Below, in pieces: positions 1 through 7,411 of a stretch of 16,811 bases of DNA (position 1 is the first letter of the stretch; the number at the start of each line of letters is the position of its first letter). Under the pieces are notes generated by a model. The model worked only from the letters and a program-made list of their open reading frames with translations, did no database searches and had not been told where the DNA came from. The position numbers and the translations under genes are program-made. Source of the DNA: Bordetella parapertussis (lineage in GTDB: Bacteria > Pseudomonadota > Gammaproteobacteria > Burkholderiales > Burkholderiaceae); NCBI GenBank assembly GCA_945901665.1, contig CAMDLJ010000015.1, positions 1-16,811 of the forward strand, read 5' to 3'.

Positions 1-37
1 CTAATGTTTACGTATTGGTGTAGAATATGCCACATAA

Positions 38-1354
38 ATGATAGATTCTATGAAACTAACAACTTCTGCCCCCCTATTTCTGATCACTTTTGTCGGTTTG
101 CAATGCTTGTCGTCCCAGGCCCTGGGGCAAGCCCTGCCCGGCCAAGGGGCCCTGCCCCCGTTGATGGCCGAAGCCTTGGCACGCCACCCCCAGGTGCGCA
201 TGCAGCAAGCGCTGGCAGCGGCCGCTGGCATTGATGTGGACAGCGCGCGCTGGCAATACTTTCCCACCCCACAACTCAGTGTCGAGCGGGCCAACACCGC
301 CAACGACCCGGCTTTGGTCAACCGTGACGATCCCGTCACCATCTTGCGCTTGAGCCAACCGATTTGGACCGGCGGCAAACTCGGTGCCAATGTGACACGG
401 GCCAACGAGCTCAAGCAAAGCAAAGAGGCCGCTGTTCTAGAGGCGCGGCAACAACTGTCTTTGCGCGTGTTGCAAACCTATACCGATTGGCAATTGGCCC
501 ACTTGCGCGGCAAGGCGTTTGAAAACAGCCTGCAAGCCCAAAACAAACTCTTGGATCAGGTCCAACGCCGTTTGGTCGCGGGCGCCGCGACCGAGGCTGA
601 TGTGTTGTTGTCCAAAAGCCGAATTGAGTCCACCCAGGCTGATTTATATGGCATTGAGTCGCAAAAAGCCTCCGCCTTGGCGCGCTTGAGTGAATTGCTG
701 GCGCGGCCGGTCACATCGGCCGAGCTCAGTGCCGCGCCCAGCCCCGCTTTGCCTTTGGAGGGCGACGACGCCACATGGATGGGAAAAGCGCAAAGCAACA
801 GCCCCGCCATTCAGCGCTTAAAGGCCCAAGCCTTGGCCACCGAGTCCGAGGTCACCGCGGCCCGGGCCGATATGTCTCCTCAACTGAGTTTGCGTTTTGA
901 GCGCCAAAACGGCAGTTTCACTTACCTGAACTACGGCACGGTTGACCGGGTTTACCTGAGCGTCTCCTCCCAAGTGGGGGCGGGTCTGTCCAGCTTTACC
1001 CAGCAGCAGTCGGCACAGATGCGCTTGGCCGCCGCCCAAACCGAGGTCGAGAACGAGCGCCAAAACCTCAGCGAGCAAGTGCGCAACGATTTGACCTTGT
1101 ACCGCAATTTGTCGGTGCGCATTCCCTTCTTGAGCACAGCGCTGCAATCCACACGGCAAATTCAAGAGGCCTGGGAGCGACAGTTTTTGGCCGGGCGCAA
1201 AAGTTGGCTGGAGGTGATGAATGCCGTGCGAGAAATCCAACAAGCCGAAAGCCAGCTGATAGAGGCCCAAACCAATCAAATGCAGCTGAGTTGGCGCTTG
1301 ACCATTTTGGCCGACGGTGGTCCCCGCCTGCCTGCTGCAGCGATTACACGCTAA
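38..1354 (+). CDS. TolC-like outer membrane factor of a type I secretion system
   Basis: A 438-residue outer-membrane efflux protein (OEP/TolC family), predicted to form the trimeric outer-membrane and periplasmic tunnel of the exporter made with the next two genes. The first ~30 residues look like a signal peptide: Lys near the start, a hydrophobic core, and an Ala-rich cleavage region near SQALGQA. The rest shows the family's internal duplication of long Ala/Gln/Leu-rich helices, with motifs such as LSQPIWTGGKLGA (about residues 106-118) and RRLVAGAATEADVLLSKSRIE in the first helical hairpin. TolC of E. coli is 493 aa, so the length fits a compact member. The start could also be the in-frame ATG at 50, which gives a cleaner signal peptide (MKLTT...); neither start has a convincing Shine-Dalgarno site. 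The gap to the ABC gene is 24 nt, implying an operon. Family is clear; the exported substrate is unknown. Confidence 0.9.
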   Translation: MIDSMKLTTSAPLFLITFVGLQCLSSQALGQALPGQGALPPLMAEALARHPQVRMQQALAAAAGIDVDSARWQYFPTPQLSVERANTANDPALVNRDDPVTILRLSQPIWTGGKLGANVTRANELKQSKEAAVLEARQQLSLRVLQTYTDWQLAHLRGKAFENSLQAQNKLLDQVQRRLVAGAATEADVLLSKSRIESTQADLYGIESQKASALARLSELLARPVTSAELSAAPSPALPLEGDDATWMGKAQSNSPAIQRLKAQALATESEVTAARADMSPQLSLRFERQNGSFTYLNYGTVDRVYLSVSSQVGAGLSSFTQQQSAQMRLAAAQTEVENERQNLSEQVRNDLTLYRNLSVRIPFLSTALQSTRQIQEAWERQFLAGRKSWLEVMNAVREIQQAESQLIEAQTNQMQLSWRLTILADGGPRLPAAAITR

Positions 1355-1378
1355 CCACACACCTCAGAGACGCACACC

Positions 1379-3499
1379 ATGAACACGCTCTACATGACTT
1401 TGATGCGCTTAAACGCATTGCAAAACACCGCCAGCGACCGTTTGGCCTTGGTGGAAGCCGTTGATTCAGCTTATAAATCGGTGACCACCGCCAGCGACGC
1501 CGAGCTCGACCCGCAAAGCGTGCTCAACACCATCAGCACGCATTTGCAAGCGCCGCGCTTCAAGTCCGTGCGCCAGCTCGACCCGGCCGCCATGCCGGTG
1601 CTGGTCCATGATGCACAAAAGGGTTTTGCCCTGGTGCGCGGTTTGAATGCGCGCCAACAATGGGTGATCGAGCGCTTTGATGACGAGCAAAAAAAGTGGT
1701 CCGAAGAGGCCCTTGAAGGCAAACCCCAGGGGCGCTTTTTTCGCGGCTTGGCCGCCAAGCCTTTTGAGGCCCACCGCAGCCCCGTGTTTCGCATCATCAC
1801 CAATGAGATGTGGCGTTCTAAGTCCATCTTCACTGAAATTTTGATTGGCAGCATCGTCATCAACCTGATTGCCTTGGCCAGCTCTTTTTTCAGCATGCAG
1901 GTCTACGACCGCGTGGTGCCCACCGGTGCGGTACAAACCCTGCTCGCACTGACCATGGGCTTGATGATTGCCATTTTGTTTGAGTTGTTGCTCAAGCACT
2001 TGCGCAGCCACTTTTACAAGGCCTTGATCGACAGCGTGGACCAACGCTTGGCGCGCGCGACTTACATGCGCTTTTTGCAACTTCGCTTGGACCAACTGCC
2101 CCGCAGTGTGGGCAGCTTGGCCTCGCAGCTGCGCGGCTATGAGTCGATCCGCTCTTTTCTCACCGCCATCACCACCCAAATGGCAGTGGATGCGCCCTTT
2201 GCGATTGTCTTTTTGATACTGATCGGCATCTTGGGTGGGCCTTGGTTGGCGGCCATTCCACTGGCCTTTTTGTTTTTGTCGTTGGCCATGGGCTTTTACT
2301 TCAAAAGCAAGTCCGATCGGCTCGCTGAGGTGGTTTACCAGGCCGGCAACTTCAAGACGGGCTTGTTGGTTGAGAGCATCGAAGGGGCCGAGACCATCAA
2401 GTCGGGTCAATCTGGCTGGCGCATGCTGCAGCGCTGGATGAACTCCACCGACGAGGCTCGCAGCAGCGAGCTGGAGATGCGCACGGTGACCGAGAACGCC
2501 CAACACATCACCGCCGCTTTTCAGCAAATTTCTTACGCATTGCTGGTGGCCACTGGTGCCTTGATGGTCAGCCGTGGCGAGGTGACCATGGGCGGCTTGA
2601 TCGCTTGCAGCATTTTGTCGGGCCGTGTGCTCACGCCCATTGCCGGCCTGCCCGCCCTGTATTTGCAATGGTCCACCACCAAAGTGTCTGTGAAGATGCT
2701 CAATTCGCTTTGGAGCCTGCAAGACGACCACCATGGTGTGGATACGCCGGTGATGCCTGACACCATCCACGGCGCTTACCGTTTCGAAAACGTGACCGCC
2801 AGTTATGGCGGCGCGCGCTTGGCTTTGTCAGCGCCCCAGTTGAACATCCGCTCGGGTGAGAAGATTGGCATTTTGGGGCCAATTGGCGCGGGCAAAACCA
2901 CTCTGTTGCGCTTGCTCAGCGGCATGTACGCCCCTCAAGAAGGCCGCATTTTTTTGGACGACTTGGACTTGGGCCACATCCACAAAGGGGTGCTTTCCGA
3001 GCACATCGGTTATTTGCAACAAGACGGTCGCTTGTTTGCGGGCAGTTTGCGCGAAAACCTCACCTTGGGCTTGGTGATTGCCGATGACTCGCGCATCTTG
3101 GCGGCCGCAGAACGCACGGGCTTGCTGCAATCGGTGATCCAGTCGCATCCGGAAGGCTTACAGCAAAAAATTTCTGAAGGCGGCTTGGGTTTGTCCGGCG
3201 GTCAAAAGCAACTGGTCAATTTAACCCGTGTGGTTTTGCGTGAGCCCTCTATCTGGTTGCTTGATGAGCCCACCTCCAATGTGGACAAAGCCACTGAACA
3301 GCGCATCATCCAAATGTTGGCCGATACCCTCAAGCCCACCGACACCTTGATTTTGGTGACCCACAAGCCCGAGTTATTGGTCTTGGTCCAGCGCTTGCTT
3401 ATCGTGGCACAAAACAAGTTGGCTTTGGATGGTCCACGTGATGAAGTGCTCAAGCGCTTGCAACCCAATACCCCTGCACAACAAGGAGCGCCCGCATGA
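1379..3499 (+). CDS. Type I secretion ABC permease/ATPase (LapB/RtxB-like) with C39-like domain
   Basis: A 706-residue inner-membrane transporter that should use ATP to drive a protein substrate through the HlyD-TolC channel. Domain order: an N-terminal C39-like domain (about 1-140) with no Cys at all, so it cannot be a bacteriocin-type peptidase and probably docks substrate; an ABC exporter membrane domain (about 155-440) opening with INLIALASSFFSMQVYDRVVP, close to the usual motif in this family; and an ATPase domain. ATPase motifs are intact: Walker A GPIGAGKTT (500-508), signature LSGGQ (605-609), Walker B with D629-E630, D-loop SNVD, and switch His 662. Length and layout match LapB/LssB-type exporters of large RTX or biofilm adhesins. 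It overlaps hlyD by ATGA at 3496-3499, with an AAGGAG ribosome site (3483-3488) inside its own end. Function class is firm; an adhesin substrate is inferred. Confidence 0.93.
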   Translation: MNTLYMTLMRLNALQNTASDRLALVEAVDSAYKSVTTASDAELDPQSVLNTISTHLQAPRFKSVRQLDPAAMPVLVHDAQKGFALVRGLNARQQWVIERFDDEQKKWSEEALEGKPQGRFFRGLAAKPFEAHRSPVFRIITNEMWRSKSIFTEILIGSIVINLIALASSFFSMQVYDRVVPTGAVQTLLALTMGLMIAILFELLLKHLRSHFYKALIDSVDQRLARATYMRFLQLRLDQLPRSVGSLASQLRGYESIRSFLTAITTQMAVDAPFAIVFLILIGILGGPWLAAIPLAFLFLSLAMGFYFKSKSDRLAEVVYQAGNFKTGLLVESIEGAETIKSGQSGWRMLQRWMNSTDEARSSELEMRTVTENAQHITAAFQQISYALLVATGALMVSRGEVTMGGLIACSILSGRVLTPIAGLPALYLQWSTTKVSVKMLNSLWSLQDDHHGVDTPVMPDTIHGAYRFENVTASYGGARLALSAPQLNIRSGEKIGILGPIGAGKTTLLRLLSGMYAPQEGRIFLDDLDLGHIHKGVLSEHIGYLQQDGRLFAGSLRENLTLGLVIADDSRILAAAERTGLLQSVIQSHPEGLQQKISEGGLGLSGGQKQLVNLTRVVLREPSIWLLDEPTSNVDKATEQRIIQMLADTLKPTDTLILVTHKPELLVLVQRLLIVAQNKLALDGPRDEVLKRLQPNTPAQQGAPA

Positions 3500-4650
3500 G
3501 TTATGCCGACCAACACAGAAGCTGGCCGATGATTTCGATTTTGTCGGCCGGATTTGCCGCCTTGGCATTTTGGGCTTCTCAGTCAGAGCTGGACCAACTG
3601 GTTCGCGCCACGGGACAGGTGATTCCTGATGCCCGAACCCAAATCATCCAAGCTGCAGATGGCGGCGTGCTGTTTGCACTGAACGTTCAAGAAGGCCAAG
3701 CGGTCAAAGCAGGCCAAACCTTGGCGGTTTTGGAGAAAGAGCGGGCCCAAGCGGGGTTCAAAGAAGTGGTGGCGCGGGTGGCCTCGCTGCGCGCCATCTT
3801 GGACCGCACCAACGCAGAAATCAGCCAAAAGCCCCTGCTATTCAACAAGCAAAGTGCGGCCTTTCCAGAGTTCACCACAGCCCAGGCCGGCTTGTACATG
3901 CAGCGCAAAAAAACGCTGGATGAAGAACTGGGTTACTTGCAAGAAGCCCTGGCCAATGCCAAAGAAGAGCTGGAGATGAACCAAAAGCTGATGAAAACCG
4001 GCGACACCAGCCGTCTAGACCTGCTGCGCTCCGAGCGCCAAGTCACCGACTTGGCCGGCCGCATCAGTGCCACCCGCAACCGCTATTTACAAGAGTCACG
4101 CCAAGACGCCAGCAAAGCCGAAGAAGAACTGGCGACCACCCAACAAAAGCTCAATGAGCGACAAAGCATCTTGAACCACACCGATTTGACCTCGCCCGTC
4201 GGTGGGGTGGTGAAGTATCTGCGGATCAACACCATCGGTGGGGTTCTGCGGCCCGGTGACGAATTGATGCAAATCGCCCCCACCGATGGCGGCTTTTTTG
4301 TCGAAGGCCGGGTCACCCCCAGTGACGTGGGCAGCTTGAAACTCGGCCTGCCAGTGACGGTGCGGGTGGATTCATTTGACTATTCCATTTACGGCACCCT
4401 CAAAGGCCAGTTGACCCACATCAGCCCCGACACCTTGAGCGAACAGGGCAGCCGCGGCGAAACCAATGTTTTTTATCGCATCCAAGTTCGCCTCGACGCC
4501 GACCAGTCGCACAACCCGCGCGCGCAAGACATTGTCATCAAATCGGGCATGACCACCAGCTTGGACATCCGCACCGGCGAGCGCACCGTGCTGCAATACC
4601 TGATCAAACCGATTTTCAAAGCCTTCCAAGGGGCCCTGACCGAACGCTGA
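3496..4650 (+). CDS. HlyD-family periplasmic adaptor of type I secretion
   Basis: A 384-residue membrane-fusion protein that should bridge the ABC transporter and the outer-membrane factor. A single N-terminal membrane segment (about 11-28, WPMISILSAGFAALAFWA) anchors it. The first half-lipoyl motif follows (GGVLFALNVQEGQAVKAGQTLAVLE, about 56-80), then a long Glu/Lys/Gln-rich coiled coil (about 85-230), then the second half-lipoyl segment LTSPVGGVVKYLRINTIGG and beta-barrel region. The C-terminus, RTGERTVLQYLIKPIFKAF, is the typical end of HlyD proteins of type I systems. It is shorter than E. coli HlyD (478 aa), mainly through a short cytoplasmic N-terminus. The start is set by an AAGGAG site 7 nt upstream and the ATGA overlap with the ABC gene, which suggests coupled translation. 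A terminator directly after it ends the operon. Confidence 0.93.
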   Translation: MSYADQHRSWPMISILSAGFAALAFWASQSELDQLVRATGQVIPDARTQIIQAADGGVLFALNVQEGQAVKAGQTLAVLEKERAQAGFKEVVARVASLRAILDRTNAEISQKPLLFNKQSAAFPEFTTAQAGLYMQRKKTLDEELGYLQEALANAKEELEMNQKLMKTGDTSRLDLLRSERQVTDLAGRISATRNRYLQESRQDASKAEEELATTQQKLNERQSILNHTDLTSPVGGVVKYLRINTIGGVLRPGDELMQIAPTDGGFFVEGRVTPSDVGSLKLGLPVTVRVDSFDYSIYGTLKGQLTHISPDTLSEQGSRGETNVFYRIQVRLDADQSHNPRAQDIVIKSGMTTSLDIRTGERTVLQYLIKPIFKAFQGALTER

Positions 4651-4655
4651 CCCCC

Positions 4656-4682
4656 AAGCCACACCATTTTGGTGTGGTTTTT
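4656..4682 (+). terminator. Intrinsic terminator of the type I secretion operon
   Basis: A perfect 8-bp stem CCACACCA / TGGTGTGG (4659-4666 and 4670-4677) with a 3-nt loop, extendable by a G-T and two A-T pairs, runs into TTTTT (4678-4682). It starts 6 nt after the adaptor stop codon. This is a classic rho-independent terminator. Confidence 0.9.
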
Positions 4683-4699
4683 GCTTATCTTTGGTGCGA

Positions 4700-4724
4700 T
4701 GCGCTTTTTGACCTGAAAAGCGCA
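4700..4724. promoter_or_regulatory. Inverted repeat upstream of the ammonium transporter gene
   Basis: TGCGCTTTT (4700-4708) and AAAAGCGCA (4716-4724) form perfect 9-bp arms around a 7-nt centre, ending 32 nt before the amt start. No T-run follows, so it is not a simple terminator. It contains a -35-like TTGACC (4708-4713), but no good -10 lies at the right distance; TAAAGC (4731-4736) is weak. It could be an operator or an mRNA leader hairpin. I cannot name a regulator; the arms do not match the NtrC half-site arrangement. Confidence 0.5.
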
Positions 4725-4756
4725 CCTAAATAAAGCATATTCATGGGGGTTTGCGC

Positions 4757-5959
4757 ATGGACGCACCAAAAACAAGCGGCGACGCACTGTTTATTCTCTT
4801 GGGTGCCATCATGGTTTTGGCCATGCATGCTGGTTTTGCATTTTTAGAACTGGGTACCGTGCGCAAAAAGAACCAGGTCAATGCCCTGGTCAAAATCTTG
4901 GTTGATTTTTGTGTGTCTGCCCTGGCTTATTTTGTGGTCGGCTTTGGCGTGGCCTATGGCACAGGGTTTTGGGTTTCGGCAGAGACCTTGGTGGCCCAAA
5001 ATGGCTACGAGTTGGTGAAGTTTTTCTTTTTATTGACCTTTGCGGCCGCCATTCCCGCCATCATCTCGGGTGGCATCGCCGAGCGCGCCAAGTTTTGGCC
5101 GCAGTTGATGGCCACCGCCGTTTTGGTGGGTTTCGTTTATCCCCTGTATGAAGGGGTGGCATGGAACCAACAATGGGGTATCCAGGCCTGGTTGCTGGCC
5201 CACACCGGCGCGGAGTTTCATGACTTTGCCGGCTCCGTGGTGGTGCATGCCATGGGCGGTTGGTTGGCCTTGCCAGCAGTGGTGTTGCTGGGCGCGCGCA
5301 GCAACCGCTACCGCAAAGACGGCGCCGTTTCTGCACACCCGCCATCGAGCATTCCTTTTTTGGCCTTGGGCGCCTGGATTTTGATCGTGGGTTGGTTTGG
5401 CTTTAACGTGATGAGCGCCCAAACCCTGGAGAAAATGACCGGCCTGGTGGCGGTCAACTCCTTGATGGCCATGGTCGGCGGCACCTTGGCGGCTCTGGCG
5501 ATGGGCAGAAACGATCCGGGCTTTGTGCACAACGGCCCCTTGGCCGGCCTGGTGGCGGTGTGTGCCGGCTCAGACGTCATGCACCCCATGGGGGCGTTGG
5601 TGGTCGGTGCCGTGGCGGGTTTGATTTTTGTCAGCATGTTCACCCTGACCCAAAACCGCTGGAAGATTGACGATGTGCTCGGGGTTTGGCCCCTGCATGG
5701 TTTGTGCGGCACCTGGGGTGGGGTGGCGGCGGGTATTTTTGGTTTGCCCGCCTTGGGCGGTTTGGGTGGGGTCAGCTGGCAAGCCCAGGTATTGGGCACT
5801 TTGTTGGGTGTGGTGTGGGCATTGGTGGCCGGCACCGTGGTGTATGGCGGGCTCAAAATGACGATGGGCCTGCGTCTCAGTCCGGAAGAAGAGTTTGAGG
5901 GGGCCGACTTGAGCATCCACCACATCAGTGCCAGCCCTGATAGAGAGTCCTCCTGGTAA
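4757..5959 (+). CDS. amt: Ammonium transporter (Amt family)
   Basis: A 400-residue polytopic inner-membrane channel for ammonium uptake. Family marks are clear: GFAFLELGTVRKKNQVNALVK near the N-terminus, GGIAERAKF (about 105-113), DFAGSVVVH and LHGLCGTWGG. The pore His pair falls at H164 and H314, 150 residues apart, the same spacing as H168/H318 of E. coli AmtB. D156, the Phe gate candidates F95 and F216 and the recruitment-site Trp candidate (W140) also have counterparts, so the channel looks functional. The start is ATG 4757, with GGGGG (4745-4749) as ribosome site; an in-frame TTG at 4751 is a less likely start. The cytoplasmic tail, about 28 residues, is short and acidic. No PII gene (glnK) adjoins it, unlike the common glnK-amtB pair. 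A terminator before and a separate leader after suggest a single-gene unit. Confidence 0.93.
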   Translation: MDAPKTSGDALFILLGAIMVLAMHAGFAFLELGTVRKKNQVNALVKILVDFCVSALAYFVVGFGVAYGTGFWVSAETLVAQNGYELVKFFFLLTFAAAIPAIISGGIAERAKFWPQLMATAVLVGFVYPLYEGVAWNQQWGIQAWLLAHTGAEFHDFAGSVVVHAMGGWLALPAVVLLGARSNRYRKDGAVSAHPPSSIPFLALGAWILIVGWFGFNVMSAQTLEKMTGLVAVNSLMAMVGGTLAALAMGRNDPGFVHNGPLAGLVAVCAGSDVMHPMGALVVGAVAGLIFVSMFTLTQNRWKIDDVLGVWPLHGLCGTWGGVAAGIFGLPALGGLGGVSWQAQVLGTLLGVVWALVAGTVVYGGLKMTMGLRLSPEEEFEGADLSIHHISASPDRESSW

Positions 5960-6180
5960 GGGTTTGCCCATGAGTGTGGTTTTTTTGGGTGCTTTTGGGT
6001 TGTTTAAACATATTTAGTTTGCACTTTTCATCTTCCTGTCCCACATAATGGACTCGCTTATGTCTTTCAATTGGACAAAAGTGGTTTGGGTGATCGGTCA
6101 GTTTCGCGCCTCCGCTTCCTTTGTGTTGTGCTTTCGGGACCCCATCGCTTGTTTTTTAGTGTTTTTTAGGAGTCCCTAGC
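5960..6180 (+). other. T-rich intergenic leader before the RRM protein gene
   Basis: There is no ORF of note in these 221 nt. Visible elements are a weak GGG/CCC stem then a T-run (5960-5986) that may end amt transcription; CATAAT (6044-6049), 5 of 6 matches to a -10 box, with only a poor -35 (TTGCAC, 6019-6024, 19-nt spacing); a tandem copy of GTTTTTTAG (6151-6159 and 6161-6169) immediately before the gene; and a ribosome site TAGGAG (6167-6172) 8 nt from the start. If the -10 is right, the mRNA has a ~125-nt U-rich leader. Related bacterial RRM genes are often cold-induced, so a leader-based control is possible but not shown. Confidence 0.35.
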
Positions 6181-6675
6181 ATGGGCAATAAACTGTACGT
6201 GGGCAATTTGCCGTACACGGTGCGCGATGGCGATCTTGAGCAATCTTTTGGTCAATTCGGTACCGTCACCAGTGCCAAAGTCATGATGGAGCGCGACACG
6301 GGTCGTTCCAAAGGCTTTGGTTTCGTAGAAATGGGCAGCGATGCCGAGGCGCAAGCCGCCATTGCCGGCATGAACGGTCAGCCCTTGGGCGGACGCAGTT
6401 TGGTCGTCAATGAGGCCCGTCCCATGGAAGCACGTCCTCCCCGCACAGGCGGTGGTGGTGGCTACGGTGGCGGCGGCGGCGGCGGTGGTGGTTACGGCGG
6501 CGGTGGTGGCGGTGGCTACGGCGGTGGCGGTGGCGGTGGTGGTCGACGCGAAGGCGGCGGCGGCTACGGCGGCGGCGGTCGTCGTGACAGTGCTGGCCCA
6601 GATAGTGGTTTCCGCAGTCCTTACGGCTCGGGCCCCCGTGGCGCTGGTCGCAACGACAACAACCAAGGTTATTGA
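6181..6675 (+). CDS. Glycine-rich RRM RNA-binding protein
   Basis: A 164-residue cytoplasmic RNA-binding protein with one RNA recognition motif (about 4-80) and a low-complexity Gly/Tyr/Arg tail. RNP2 is LYVGNLPY (5-12) and RNP1 is KGFGFVEM (44-51), with the RNA-contacting aromatic positions Y6, F46 and F48 present. Residues 90-133 are nearly all Gly, with Tyr at 95, 105 and 113 and an RRE insertion at 122-124; the end is richer in Arg, Ser and Asn (to NNQGY). This is the layout of the cyanobacterial Rbp and proteobacterial RRM proteins, some of which are cold-induced; the RNA target here is unknown. The start is well set by TAGGAG. It stands alone on the plus strand and faces lptC convergently, with a terminator 21 nt after its stop. 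Confidence 0.93.
   Translation: MGNKLYVGNLPYTVRDGDLEQSFGQFGTVTSAKVMMERDTGRSKGFGFVEMGSDAEAQAAIAGMNGQPLGGRSLVVNEARPMEARPPRTGGGGGYGGGGGGGGGYGGGGGGGYGGGGGGGGRREGGGGYGGGGRRDSAGPDSGFRSPYGSGPRGAGRNDNNQGY
6448..6579 (+). repeat. Low-complexity GGN repeat tract encoding polyglycine
   Basis: This tract is almost pure Gly codons, mainly GGC and GGT, punctuated by TAC (Tyr) at about 8-10 codon intervals. It encodes residues 90-133 of the RRM protein. The mixture of GGC and GGT breaks perfect repetition, but short stretches such as GGCGGCGGCGGCGG and GGTGGCGGTGG recur, so length change by slippage in multiples of 3 is plausible. Confidence 0.85.
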
Positions 6676-6696
6676 GTTTTCACTCAACACACCCTG

Positions 6697-6719
6697 AAAG
6701 CCCCGTAAGGGGCTTTTTT
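6697..6719 (+). terminator. Intrinsic terminator of the RRM protein gene
   Basis: Stem AAAGCCCC / GGGGCTTT (6697-6704 and 6709-6716), loop GTAA, and a T-run 6714-6719. It is strong for plus-strand transcription. Its last base is the first base of the lptC stop triplet read from the other strand. In the minus direction only TTTC follows the stem, so it would be a poor terminator for lptC. Confidence 0.88.
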
Positions 6720-7411
6720 CATGGCTGTTTGGTCTGGGTGCTTTTAAGGTCGCCTGAACCACGCCCAGGTGGCATGATGGACATGCGCACTTTTCCACTC
6801 AAGTCCAATTGCTGCGTCAAATGGTCGTATTGCAGGCGCTGGCCCTCCATGCGGTCGTTTCCGCGCTGTAACTGCACCGCTTGATCGGTGCTCATGCGCT
6901 CGCGCCGCGCATCCAAGAAGAGGGATTGGGTTTGCACCACCAAACCTGGGCCCGTTGGGGCTTTTCCTTGGGGAGCGGCCTTTCGCTCGATGCGCACATC
7001 ACCCCACAATCGCACCTCACTGCCATCGGCATTGCTCTCGCCATGAACCGCCTTGGCTGCTGTTTCATCGCCCTGAGGGGTATACCAAAGCAGGACGGGG
7101 TTTTCAAAGCGCAGCATCTGGGTGTCTGGATAGTGGCTCACCGCCAAGGCTTGCAGCCGCGCGCGCGGCTTTCCATCGGCTTGAAATTGCTGCAACACCA
7201 CACGACCCATGGTGTAGTCAGGCACATGGCGCGGCGCCAACTCCGGCATGGGCGCTTCGGGTTGTGGGGTGCTGCGCAACAAGCCATAGGTCAGAAAAGC
7301 CAGCAAGCCCATCAACAAGACAGGCAAATACAAGATCAGCCAGTTGCCCACGTCCAAACACAAATTGACCGCTTTTTGTGCTGTGCGGCGGATGAGCCCT
7401 GGCCCATTCAC
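6719..7411 (-). CDS. lptC: LPS export system protein LptC
   Basis: A 230-residue bitopic inner-membrane protein, expected to pass LPS from LptBFG to the LptA bridge. It has one N-terminal membrane helix (about 23-45, NWLILYLPVLLMGLLAFLTYGLL) and a periplasmic beta-jellyroll region with family-like segments (PDYTMGRVVLQQFQADGKPRA..., SQSLFLDARRERMSTDQAVQL-like ending, and a ...LDLSGKVRM strand). It is longer than E. coli LptC (191 aa) because of an inserted loop (about 125-155) and an extended tail. The start is GTG at 7411-7409, overlapping the kdsC stop as GTGA; the nearby ATG at 7407 is out of frame. The order kdsD-kdsC-lptC is the usual Kdo/LPS-transport order, but lptA and lptB do not follow. 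Assignment rests on topology, context and the jellyroll pattern. Confidence 0.88.
   Translation of the reverse strand: MNGPGLIRRTAQKAVNLCLDVGNWLILYLPVLLMGLLAFLTYGLLRSTPQPEAPMPELAPRHVPDYTMGRVVLQQFQADGKPRARLQALAVSHYPDTQMLRFENPVLLWYTPQGDETAAKAVHGESNADGSEVRLWGDVRIERKAAPQGKAPTGPGLVVQTQSLFLDARRERMSTDQAVQLQRGNDRMEGQRLQYDHLTQQLDLSGKVRMSIMPPGRGSGDLKSTQTKQP

Noticed and set aside
1..37. TAGAAT at 21-26 as promoter for the outer membrane factor gene
   Set aside because: The matching -35 would fall at the window edge, so it cannot be judged.
1466..2770. 434-residue minus-strand frame opposite the ABC transporter gene
   Set aside because: Antisense shadow of a clear ABC exporter, with His/Gln/Gly-rich composition and no domain.
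4744..4756. Possible sigma-54 promoter (TGG...TTTGC) before amt
   Set aside because: GG and GC are too close and the site overlaps the ribosome site and start codon.
6448..6579. Short repeats resembling an array
   Set aside because: These are Gly codons inside a coding gene with no spacer structure; not a CRISPR.
6166..6798. 210-residue minus-strand frame opposite the RRM gene with an Ala/Thr/Val-rich repeat
   Set aside because: The repeat is the complement of the GGN glycine tract; the RRM frame is certain.
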